Below are positions 1 to 5,121 of a stretch of 5,121 nucleotides of DNA, in pieces; within the stretch, counting starts at the first letter, position 1, and each line of letters opens with the position of its first letter. The stretch spans positions 1-5,121 of the forward strand of contig JAHDEF010000131.1 of the NCBI GenBank assembly GCA_020628975.1, given 5' to 3'. The stretch comes from Aquimarina sp. (lineage in GTDB: Bacteria > Bacteroidota > Bacteroidia > Flavobacteriales > Flavobacteriaceae). Under the pieces are notes generated by a model that did not search any database, had not been told where the DNA came from, and was given only the letters and a program-made list of their open reading frames with translations. A program made the translations under genes and the position numbers.

Positions 1-44
1 ATAAGTTAGCTCTAATTATTATATAGTGTCGTAGGTAATTTTTA

Positions 45-539
45 CTACTTTACAAATTCAATTAGTGGCCCATCTGATGCTGGGTCATCAGCTAGATATA
101 ATTTTCCGTTTTCAAAATAATAATCATATTCTACAGTTTGAATTGTAACCTTATTATTTGTCACAGTAATATCATAAATTCCTGTTTTTAAAAATGTTTG
201 TAACGATTCCGTAACCTTGTTCTCAACGCTTAATTTGCTCGTATCAATATCAAAATTCCAAAGAATTTCTCCTTTTTTCAAATTAACAGGTTCACATAAA
301 CAAGAAACCGCAATTAAATTCCATTGTCCATTTAATTCATTAGTTACTACAGGAGTAACTTCATCAGCTAATTTAGTTATAGCTTCATCAGTTGTTCCGT
401 TAGCTGCTTCTCCAACAACTTCGTCAGATATTTCATTGGCTACTTGACCATTGATAGTGAAATCATCAGTTACTTCATCGGTTTCGTTACACGAAAATAA
501 AAATGCGCTAACGATAAATAGAAAAATCATTTTTCTCAT
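45..539 (-). CDS. Small lipoprotein with acidic linker and lipocalin-like C-terminal domain
   Basis: This 164-residue protein starts with ATG at 539 and ends with TAG at 45-47. Residues 1-16 form a lipoprotein signal (basic MRK, then a hydrophobic core) with lipobox L14-F15-S16-C17, so Cys17 should be lipidated. The residues after it (NETDEVTDD) are strongly acidic, as in surface-export signals of Bacteroidota lipoproteins, so outer-leaflet display is possible but inferred. Residues 20-66 are a low-complexity acidic linker with DE pairs at 21, 39, 51 and 59. Residues 68-164 look like a flavobacterial lipocalin-like domain: an opening LNGQWNL, a KGEILWNFD strand near 89-97, alternating beta strands, and a closing YYFENGKLYL...GPLIEFV. 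A CLC motif (Cys80, Cys82) is the only cysteine pair in the mature domain. No enzymatic function is visible; a ligand-binding or structural envelope role is a guess. It is transcribed divergently from the gene at 717 and has no operon partner inside the window. Confidence 0.85.
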   Translation of the reverse strand: MRKMIFLFIVSAFLFSCNETDEVTDDFTINGQVANEISDEVVGEAANGTTDEAITKLADEVTPVVTNELNGQWNLIAVSCLCEPVNLKKGEILWNFDIDTSKLSVENKVTESLQTFLKTGIYDITVTNNKVTIQTVEYDYYFENGKLYLADDPASDGPLIEFVK

Positions 540-716
540 AATATTTTTTTGCGTTCATTAAATAGATGAATTTTTGTTGATTTGGTTGCGTCAAATTATT
601 TATAATAACCTAGTTTATATTTTTTTACGTTTACAAAAAATTTTATTTATAAATAGATCGTTTAAAAAAAGTAAAATATTGTATATTTTGCTTTAAATCT
701 ATTTTTAATAGTCATT
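540..716. other. AT-rich divergent intergenic region
   Basis: This stretch separates the lipoprotein gene from the redoxin-like gene and must hold promoters for both. No coding frame or RNA gene is visible. The best promoter-like element toward the right is TATATTTTG at 682-690, which resembles the Bacteroidota -7 box but is one base off TAnnTTTG, and no clear -33 box precedes it. Toward the left, the minus strand reads ATAATTTG at 599-592, also one base off. A perfect 12-bp palindrome of A and T only, TATTTATAAATA, lies at 644-655 and could be an operator or chance. Confidence 0.5.
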
Positions 717-1430
717 ATGAGATGTTTATCAAGGAAATTACCATACTGTTATTTTTTTATAATTCTTATTTGTTTTAGTGCTTACTCTCAGTATGAGATT
801 TTAAATGAGTATACCGTAATCAATGACGCTAATGGGAATAGATTGAGTTTACAAGAATTTGATCAATTAATGGATTCTGATAATTGGTCATTAAAGACTT
901 ATTTGAAGGAAAGTGCCGAGATTGATTATATCCAATTAGTAAAGAAAACGGAAGAAGACAAAGTCCATGAAGCTTTAATCAAGCCCAAAAAAAGATCTTC
1001 ATTGACACAAAATGCCCCTGACTTTTCTGTCATCGACATTCACAATAATACGCACAGTTTACACGATTTGAAAGGATCGATAGTTTACCTAACCTTTATA
1101 CAGTTCAATAAAAAAAATTACGCTACGCTACTAGAAATTGACCGTCTCTACGAAAAATATACAAAAACCGATAACAAAGTTCAGTTTATGGTCATTACTC
1201 CCAGTGATACCTCCACTATCAATAGTTTCTTGAAATTACATCCCGTTAAACTACCTATTGTTAGCCAACCAAAGAAACTATTAAAAGATTATGAAATAAG
1301 CCAATTCCCTACAAATATTTTAATTAATCATAAAGGAGAATTTTTAGAATATCGAAAATCATCATTATCAACAGAAGCTCCCGCTTATATGGATGCTGCT
1401 ATCACTAAGGCTTTAAGAAAAATAATATGA
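717..1430 (+). CDS. Exported thioredoxin-fold (TlpA/AhpC-TSA-like) protein without CxxC
   Basis: This is a 237-residue protein with a Sec signal peptide (residues 1-24, hydrophobic core 12-20) and probable signal peptidase I cleavage AYS|Q25, the common Bacteroidota pattern with Gln at +1. Residues 25-95 are an N-terminal segment including DANGNRLSLQEFD (37-49). From 99 it follows a TlpA/redoxin pattern: APDFSVIDI (100-108), SLHDLKG (114-120), strand IVYLTF (122-127), helix LLEIDRLYEKY (138-148), strand VQFMVIT (155-161) and the cis-proline region QFPTNILINHKGE (196-208, Pro198). Where the family has WCxxC, this protein has FNKKN (130-134). The mature protein contains no cysteine at all; the only three (3, 11, 19) lie in the signal peptide. 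Classical thiol-disulfide exchange is therefore ruled out, and a binding, chaperone or scaffold role is inferred. Its stop overlaps the start of the next gene (ATGA at 1427-1430), implying translational coupling. The fold is well supported, the function is not. Confidence 0.85.
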   Translation: MRCLSRKLPYCYFFIILICFSAYSQYEILNEYTVINDANGNRLSLQEFDQLMDSDNWSLKTYLKESAEIDYIQLVKKTEEDKVHEALIKPKKRSSLTQNAPDFSVIDIHNNTHSLHDLKGSIVYLTFIQFNKKNYATLLEIDRLYEKYTKTDNKVQFMVITPSDTSTINSFLKLHPVKLPIVSQPKKLLKDYEISQFPTNILINHKGEFLEYRKSSLSTEAPAYMDAAITKALRKII

Positions 1431-1981
1431 AAAAGATAATTTACTTGTGGTTACCAATTTTAAGTATTTTTCAATTAAATGCTCAAGAGCTATATGATGA
1501 TAACAAAATTTCTGAGGATGAATTTTTTAACGAAAAAAAAGATCCCGACTATCTCAAGAGACTTAACATTAAATATAGCCGTGTACTCACTTACATTGAT
1601 TTTAAAACTGGCGATGAAAGAAGATGCTTTCGTAAGTGGAAGTATTCAAAACAAAATAAAAATCAATTTATTATTGTGAATAATGATGCTACAGCTACCG
1701 ATTTATGGTGTCGATTTTTCAACATCTCAAAATCTCAATATCCATTTTTAGTCCGTGAATGCTTCGTAAAACATGGAGAATCGCACACTGTTAAATTTTT
1801 AGAATCTGGTGACTATAAATTAGAAATTATTCATGGTACCCATTGGAGACAACCTTTACAAGATACTGGCTGTAGTGGACAATTTTCGCAGAATTCATCA
1901 GTAACGTCAATGTCTATTTCCAAAAAATATAGTGTTGGTAAATATAGTGTACATAAGTATATTTCAAATAACACAGAATAA
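1427..1981 (+). CDS. Exported protein of unknown function, partner of the redoxin-like gene
   Basis: I do not recognise this 184-residue protein. Its ATG overlaps the upstream TGA by four bases, so it is almost certainly cotranscribed and translationally coupled. Residues 1-19 (MKK, then a hydrophobic stretch) are a signal peptide with likely cleavage NA|Q20, again Gln at +1. The mature chain begins with a charged, mostly helical-looking stretch (20-48) and continues as a beta-rich region of about 120 residues with many aromatics. It has four cysteines, at 67, 95, 112 and 149, which could form two disulfides in the periplasm. The segment 117-137 (HGESHTVKFLESGDYKLEIIH) looks like beta strands joined by a short turn. 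The tail (158-184) is Ser/Lys/Tyr-rich with a repeated KYSV (167-170, 172-175). No catalytic motif, lipobox or sorting domain is visible. Its coupling to a thioredoxin-fold protein suggests joint action in the envelope; that is inference. Confidence 0.8.
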   Translation: MKKIIYLWLPILSIFQLNAQELYDDNKISEDEFFNEKKDPDYLKRLNIKYSRVLTYIDFKTGDERRCFRKWKYSKQNKNQFIIVNNDATATDLWCRFFNISKSQYPFLVRECFVKHGESHTVKFLESGDYKLEIIHGTHWRQPLQDTGCSGQFSQNSSVTSMSISKKYSVGKYSVHKYISNNTE

Positions 1982-2010
1982 ACTGAATTGCTCTACTAAT
2001 ACTTGCTAGA

Positions 2011-2589
2011 TTAACTTTTTATCCAATTAATGATTTTTTTATGATTCGGCTTAATCCCTGGATCTATAGAAGTAACTAAAAAACCCTTTTCATCAACAAG
2101 AAATTTCTGAAAATTCCACTTTACAGAGGTTGTTAGTATACCATTTTTTGACTTTTGCGTAAGGAACTGATATATCGGATGTTTATCTTTTCCTTTAACG
2201 CTTATTTTAGTCATCATCGGGAAAGTTACCCCATAATTTCTTTGACAAAAAGTGGCTATTTCTTTTTCAGAACCTGGTTCTTGTTTTAAAAAATTATTGG
2301 CAGGGAAACCAATTATCTCAAAATTATTCGAAGCATAAATGTCGTAAATTTCTTGTAATTGCTCGTATTGAGGTGTCAAGCCACACTTAGATGCTGTGTT
2401 TACAATAAGCACTTTTTTACCTTTCAATGAAGAAAAATCAAATTCTTTTCCTTGTAGATCAGTGACTTTAAATTGATGAATAGAATGTCTGCTTTCTAAT
2501 TCATTTAAATTTCTAGTAGGAAATTTAATTTTAGATGGAAAAAAAGCTGATAAAAACATAAAAATCTTTTTACCAAAGTTACTTTCCAA
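2011..2589 (-). CDS. Glutathione peroxidase family protein (Cys-type, thioredoxin-dependent type likely)
   Basis: It reduces hydrogen peroxide or organic peroxides; bacterial Cys-type members normally use thioredoxin rather than glutathione. With the longest start it has 192 residues. The signature NTASKCGLT (64-72) carries the peroxidatic Cys69. The rest of the catalytic tetrad is present: Gln103 in QEPG (103-106), and Trp158 and Asn159 in KWNF (157-160). Cys115 in TFCQRNYGVTFP (113-124) is placed as the resolving Cys of the thioredoxin-dependent type. The usual GFPCNQF is GFPANNF (94-100) here, a variation outside the tetrad. The conserved domain begins near residue 36, so the first 35 residues are an extension with a hydrophobic patch (IFMFLSAFF, 9-17), perhaps a weak signal or anchor. 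The start at 2589 is TTG, not ATG; the ATG at 2559 (residue 11) is an alternative giving 182 residues. The stop is TAA at 2011-2013, 29 bases from the convergent gene, with no clear terminator between. The 229-base gap to hisS suggests a separate transcript. Confidence 0.93.
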   Translation of the reverse strand: MESNFGKKIFMFLSAFFPSKIKFPTRNLNELESRHSIHQFKVTDLQGKEFDFSSLKGKKVLIVNTASKCGLTPQYEQLQEIYDIYASNNFEIIGFPANNFLKQEPGSEKEIATFCQRNYGVTFPMMTKISVKGKDKHPIYQFLTQKSKNGILTTSVKWNFQKFLVDEKGFLVTSIDPGIKPNHKKIINWIKS

Positions 2590-2674
2590 CTTTGATAACA
2601 GCTATTAAAGAAATGGTAATTATTAACTAAATATCTAAAAGCCTAAATTAAAAATACTGCCATACAGAAACTAC

Positions 2675-2721
2675 TTCAACTAAAGATTGAAAATAGACGT
2701 TAAGGAGTTAGCGTAGTTGAA
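2675..2721. repeat. Short inverted repeat in the gpx-hisS gap
   Basis: TTCAACTA at 2675-2682 and TAGTTGAA at 2714-2721 are perfect 8-bp inverted arms separated by 31 bases. A second perfect pair, GGAGTTA at 2704-2710 and TAACTCC at 2744-2750, interleaves with it, so the two hairpins would compete. A 7-base direct repeat CTTAACT occurs at 2742-2748 and 2765-2771. The region 2590-2818 holds no gene. It could be a decayed intergenic repeat or an untranslated structured RNA segment; the arms are short enough that chance cannot be excluded. Confidence 0.35.
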
Positions 2722-2782
2722 AGAAGCTATATAGTTTATTACTTAACTCCATAGCTCCTAAATTCTTAACTTCTAAAAAACA

Positions 2783-2802
2783 TTTTAAAAGATCTTCGAT
2801 CT
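2783..2802 (-). terminator. Weak intrinsic-terminator-like hairpin after hisS
   Basis: Read on the minus strand, AGATC-GAA-GATCT (2802 to 2790) forms a 5-bp stem with a 3-base loop, starting 16 bases after the hisS stop. A run of four T (2790-2787) follows, overlapping the last stem base, and another T run lies further on. Position and orientation suit a hisS terminator. The stem is short and has only two G-C pairs, so it would be weak. Confidence 0.4.
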
Positions 2803-2818
2803 GAGATATTTAAAAACT

Positions 2819-4189
2819 CTACTTCACCAACTCCAACAATCCATCAAAATCATAGACTTCTTGGGTACCGTTAGCCATATTTTTTATGGTAAATTGAGAA
2901 TTCTCTACTTCGCTATTTCCCGCCAAAATCACATATGGAAATTGTCGCTTATTAGCATAATTCATTTGTTTTTTCATCTTGGCAGCGTCTGGGTATATTT
3001 CAGCTGCAATACCTTTAGCCCTAAGCTTTCGGATAGCTTGATAACAATATAAAGCTTCTACATCACCAAAATTAATAAAGAAAACCTTAGTAGTTTCTGT
3101 AATGGTTTTGGGAAATAAATTTAATTCTTCTAATACTAAATAAATACGATCTAATCCAAAAGAGACACCAACTCCACTAACGTCTTTCATACCGAAAATA
3201 CCTGTAAGATCATCATAACGACCCCCACCACCAATAGAGCCAATTTTTACATTTTCTGGCGCAGCTACTTCAAAAATGGCTCCTGTGTAATAATTTAAGC
3301 CACGCGCTAACGTAACATCAAGATCTAGTGTAGTTGTTTTTAAGCCTAAACTTTCTATTGCATTTATTATAAAAGATAACTCTTCAACTCCTTTTAGACC
3401 TTCTTCTGAAGTTGATAGTAAGCTTTTTAATTGCGCTAATTTCTCGCTAAAACTTCCCGAAAAAGAAAATAAGGGTTGAATCTTAGCTATTGCTTCTTCT
3501 GTTATTCCTTTAGAAAGCATTTCTTGCTTCACACCTTCCTCTCCTATCTTGTCTAATTTATCTAAAGCTACCGTAAAATCAATCAACTTATCTTTTGCTC
3601 CAATTACTTCGGCTATACCAGATAGAATTTTACGGTTATTCATTTTGATTGTAACGCCTTCTACTTGCAAATCGGTAAAGACGTTATCATACAATTGAAT
3701 AAATTCAACTTCTTGCCAAAGCGATTTACTACCTACAACATCGGCATCGCACTGATAAAATTCTCTATAACGTCCTTTTTGTGGTCTATCGGCACGCCAA
3801 ACAGGCTGTATTTGATAACGCTTAAACGGAAAATCTATATCATTTTGGTGCTGCACTACATAACGTGCAAAAGGCACTGTTAAGTCATAACGCAAGGCTT
3901 TTTCAGAAATTTGAGCCGTTAATTTTTGACTATTCTTTTCCGCTAAATCCTGTTCGCTTGCTTTTTTTAAATAGTCACCGCTATTCAAAATTTTAAAAAT
4001 CAAACGATCTCCTTCTTCCCCATATTTACCCATCAACGTACTGCTATTTTCAAAACTTGGCGTTTCGATAGGCTGAAAACCAAAATTTTTGAAATGCTTT
4101 TGTACGGTATCTTTTATATATGAACGCTTTGCTACTTCTGCAGGTGAAAAATCACGGGTTCCTTTAGGTAATGAAGGTTTTTGTGCCAT
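2819..4189 (-). CDS. hisS: Histidyl-tRNA synthetase
   Basis: This class IIa enzyme charges tRNA-His with histidine using ATP, in the cytoplasm and probably as a homodimer. It is full length at 456 residues, from ATG at 4189 to TAG at 2819-2821. The N-terminal KGTRDF is at 9-14, followed by the motif 1 region around FQPIETPSFE (38-47). RYDLTVPFARY is at 100-110. Motif 2 spans about 124-147, with Arg132, RPQKGRYREFYQC (135-147) and the class II Arg-Glu pair near 142-143. The histidine-specific signature ARGLNYYTG is at 295-303, and GSIGGGGRYDDL at 317-328. Motif 3, GVGVSFGLDRI, is at 339-349 with Arg348. Residues from about 366 to the end are the anticodon-binding domain. The RYDLTVPFARY and REFYQCD wording resembles eukaryotic and archaeal HisRS more than the E. 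coli form; from memory this is normal for Bacteroidota. No frameshift or missing key residue is seen. It is divergent from the LOG-like gene; see the -7 match at 4210-4217. Confidence 0.98.
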   Translation of the reverse strand: MAQKPSLPKGTRDFSPAEVAKRSYIKDTVQKHFKNFGFQPIETPSFENSSTLMGKYGEEGDRLIFKILNSGDYLKKASEQDLAEKNSQKLTAQISEKALRYDLTVPFARYVVQHQNDIDFPFKRYQIQPVWRADRPQKGRYREFYQCDADVVGSKSLWQEVEFIQLYDNVFTDLQVEGVTIKMNNRKILSGIAEVIGAKDKLIDFTVALDKLDKIGEEGVKQEMLSKGITEEAIAKIQPLFSFSGSFSEKLAQLKSLLSTSEEGLKGVEELSFIINAIESLGLKTTTLDLDVTLARGLNYYTGAIFEVAAPENVKIGSIGGGGRYDDLTGIFGMKDVSGVGVSFGLDRIYLVLEELNLFPKTITETTKVFFINFGDVEALYCYQAIRKLRAKGIAAEIYPDAAKMKKQMNYANKRQFPYVILAGNSEVENSQFTIKNMANGTQEVYDFDGLLELVK

Positions 4190-4209
4190 TGATACTAAAA
4201 TTAGGATTG

Positions 4210-4217
4210 CAAATATA
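4210..4217 (-). promoter_or_regulatory. Candidate -7 box for hisS
   Basis: The minus strand reads TATATTTG (4217 to 4210), an exact match to the Bacteroidota -7 consensus TAnnTTTG, lying 20 bases before the hisS ATG. This implies a leader of only about 10-15 bases. No good TTTG -33 box is visible at the usual 19-21 base spacing; that position falls inside the heptad array at 4219-4267. No Shine-Dalgarno sequence is seen, as is usual for this phylum. Confidence 0.4.
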
Positions 4218-4218
4218 A

Positions 4219-4267
4219 GTATTAGCCCGTAGCTAGCAGCATTAAGGTGTAAGTCATAAGTAGCAAG
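4219..4267 (+). repeat. Heptad-phased degenerate repeat array (seven units ending in AG)
   Basis: Seven consecutive 7-base units each end in AG on the plus strand, with AG at 4224-4225, 4231-4232, 4238-4239, 4245-4246, 4252-4253, 4259-4260 and 4266-4267. The unit endings are TTAG, GTAG, GCAG, TAAG, TAAG, TAAG and CAAG. On the minus strand each unit begins with CT, mostly CTTA or CTA-like. The first four bases of each unit vary. A 7-base period cannot come from codons, and no open frame explains it. The array lies exactly between the two candidate divergent promoter cores. It may be a remnant of a flavobacterial intergenic repeat or a phased binding region; function unknown. Confidence 0.55.
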
Positions 4268-4274
4268 AATATAT

Positions 4275-4305
4275 TTTCTAGAATGTTATTAAACCTATAT
4301 TTTTG
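4275..4305 (+). promoter_or_regulatory. Candidate Bacteroidota promoter for the LOG-like gene
   Basis: TATTTTTG at 4298-4305 matches the -7 consensus TAnnTTTG exactly. TTTC at 4275-4278 is one base off the -33 consensus TTTG, with a 19-base spacer, within the usual range. The -7 box ends 37 bases before the ATG at 4343, implying a leader of about 30 bases, A/T-rich and without a Shine-Dalgarno sequence. This is the best promoter candidate in the window. Confidence 0.5.
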
Positions 4306-4342
4306 AAGAAATAGCTTAACACTTTTAGCTAAACTTTAAAAT

Positions 4343-5121
4343 ATGAATTACGTCGAAATAGAGAATCAACAAGATTTAGAAGCATTGCTTAAAACCACTA
4401 CCTCTTTTACAAAATTTGCTTTTCAAGATCTTAATTTTAATACTGTTGCTTTAGATACTGTTTCATTTAACGATTGTATTTTTTTAGGCTGTACGATCCC
4501 TGACTCATTGGTTTGCCAATTGTATCACAGCAATTTTTTATTTCCCAAAATGGAATTGCCCTATAACTGCTATGTAAATCGTCTTTATACGCCTAATGAT
4601 TTGTATGCAAATTACCAATTAGGCAACCCCGTATCGTACAAAAACTGTTTAGATGCTAAGATTTACGAGCATTTTATAGCTACTGGTAAAGAAGCTTCTG
4701 ATATCAAAGAAACCTTAGGACGAAGACTACACGATCATTCCATTTCAGATGCATTATATGATTTCCTAGATCAATTCCCTGATGATAAAAAAGTGGCTAT
4801 TATGGGAGGTCACAGTCTTTCGAGGGCTGATAAAGGATTTACTGATGTCGCATTATTAAGTAAGCAATTAACTGAAAAAGGATATTTAATGTTATCTGGT
4901 GGAGGACCTGGAGCCATGGAGGCAACACATGTTGGAGCTTGGTTTGCCGGAAAACCAGAAAGTCAATTATTAGATGCCATTGCTATTTTAGCCGAAGCAC
5001 CAAAATATAGCGATACTTTATGGTTAGATAAAAGTTTTGAGGTATTTAAGAAATATCCCGAAACTGATTTTGAAAGTGTGGGCATTCCTACATGGTTATA
5101 CGGTCATGAACCTCCTACACC
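4343..5121 (+). CDS. LOG-family (COG1611-like) Rossmann-fold nucleotide-binding protein, 3' end outside window
   Basis: An open frame starts at ATG 4343 and runs off the window after 259 complete codons without a stop, so the gene is partial only because the window ends. Residues 148-200 form the start of a Rossmann-type fold: strand KVAIMGGHSLSR (150-161), helix, strand YLMLSGGGPGAMEA (181-194), with the nucleotide-binding GGGPGAMEA (186-194) typical of LOG/lysine-decarboxylase-like proteins. The matching PGGxGT motif of the family is expected downstream and cannot be seen here. Residues 1-145 are an N-terminal extension absent from short LOG proteins. Residues 25-50 have spaced Phe/Leu (FAFQDLNF, VSFNDCIFLGC) faintly like pentapeptide repeats, followed by RLYTPNDLY (80-88). 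I recall a similar extended architecture in actinobacterial LOG-like proteins, so the extension is probably a family feature. Short LOG enzymes release cytokinin bases from nucleotide monophosphates; the substrate of this longer form is unknown. It is divergent from hisS and has its own candidate promoter. Confidence 0.85.
   Translation, partial: MNYVEIENQQDLEALLKTTTSFTKFAFQDLNFNTVALDTVSFNDCIFLGCTIPDSLVCQLYHSNFLFPKMELPYNCYVNRLYTPNDLYANYQLGNPVSYKNCLDAKIYEHFIATGKEASDIKETLGRRLHDHSISDALYDFLDQFPDDKKVAIMGGHSLSRADKGFTDVALLSKQLTEKGYLMLSGGGPGAMEATHVGAWFAGKPESQLLDAIAILAEAPKYSDTLWLDKSFEVFKKYPETDFESVGIPTWLYGHEPPT

Noticed and set aside
217..447. Open frame on the plus strand opposite the lipoprotein gene
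   Set aside because: It lies wholly antisense to a gene with a clear lipobox and domain, and its translation has no recognisable features.
1479..1679. Short plus-strand frame inside the orphan exported protein gene
   Set aside because: It overlaps in another frame a gene with signal peptide and operon coupling; the product looks like random Leu/Lys-rich sequence.
1982..2010. Bidirectional terminator between the convergent genes
   Set aside because: No stem longer than a few bases with a T-run on either side could be found in the 29-base gap.
2290..2310. GFPANNF in place of GFPCNQF in the peroxidase as a sign of inactivation
   Set aside because: The catalytic Gln is the one in QEPG, which is intact along with Cys69, Trp158 and Asn159; the ANN form is a common variant as I recall it.
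2861..3052. Short plus-strand frame opposite the hisS 3' end
   Set aside because: It is antisense to the HisRS anticodon-binding domain with no support of its own.
3665..3883. Short plus-strand frame opposite hisS
   Set aside because: It is antisense to motif 2 of HisRS, so the apparent frame follows from conserved codons on the other strand.
3750..3900. Eukaryote-like HisRS wording (RYDLTVPFARY, REFYQCD) as evidence of recent horizontal transfer
   Set aside because: To my recollection this HisRS type is standard in Bacteroidota, and codon use here matches the neighbouring genes by eye.
4219..4267. Heptad array considered as a CRISPR or microsatellite
   Set aside because: Units are 7 bases with only AG constant and no spacers, so it is not CRISPR, and it is too degenerate for a simple microsatellite.

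Overview
The window looks like ordinary chromosome from a low-GC member of the Bacteroidota, most likely Flavobacteriia. Supporting points are the strong AT richness, the lack of Shine-Dalgarno sequences, two exported proteins predicted to be cut just before Gln, a short lipoprotein with a lipocalin-like domain of flavobacterial style, a HisRS with a eukaryote/archaea-like motif 2 region, and two matches to the Bacteroidota -7 box TAnnTTTG. The assignment is by recognition, not by a database search.

Layout from left to right: 1-44 shows nothing recognisable. 45-539 (-) is a small lipoprotein with an acidic linker and a lipocalin-like domain. 540-716 is an AT-rich divergent intergenic region. 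717-1430 (+) and 1427-1981 (+) form a translationally coupled pair: an exported thioredoxin-fold protein that has lost its CxxC, and an exported protein of unknown function with four cysteines. 2011-2589 (-) is a Cys-type glutathione peroxidase ending 29 bases from that pair in convergent orientation, with an uncertain start (TTG at 2589 or ATG at 2559). 2590-2818 is noncoding, with short inverted repeats and a weak terminator-like hairpin behind hisS. 2819-4189 (-) is a full-length histidyl-tRNA synthetase. 4190-4342 is a divergent promoter region with TAnnTTTG matches facing both ways and, between them, a phased array of seven heptads each ending in AG. 4343-5121 (+) is a LOG-family Rossmann-fold protein that runs off the window.

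Functionally, hisS is housekeeping (His-tRNA charging), the peroxidase handles peroxides, and the lipoprotein and the exported pair act in the envelope. The LOG-like protein is probably a nucleotide-binding or phosphoribohydrolase-type enzyme. Neighbours do not form one pathway; the only convincing operon is 717-1981. I saw no mobile element, CRISPR array, RNA gene or defence system. The least explained items are the heptad array at 4219-4267 and the redox-dead thioredoxin-like protein with its orphan partner.
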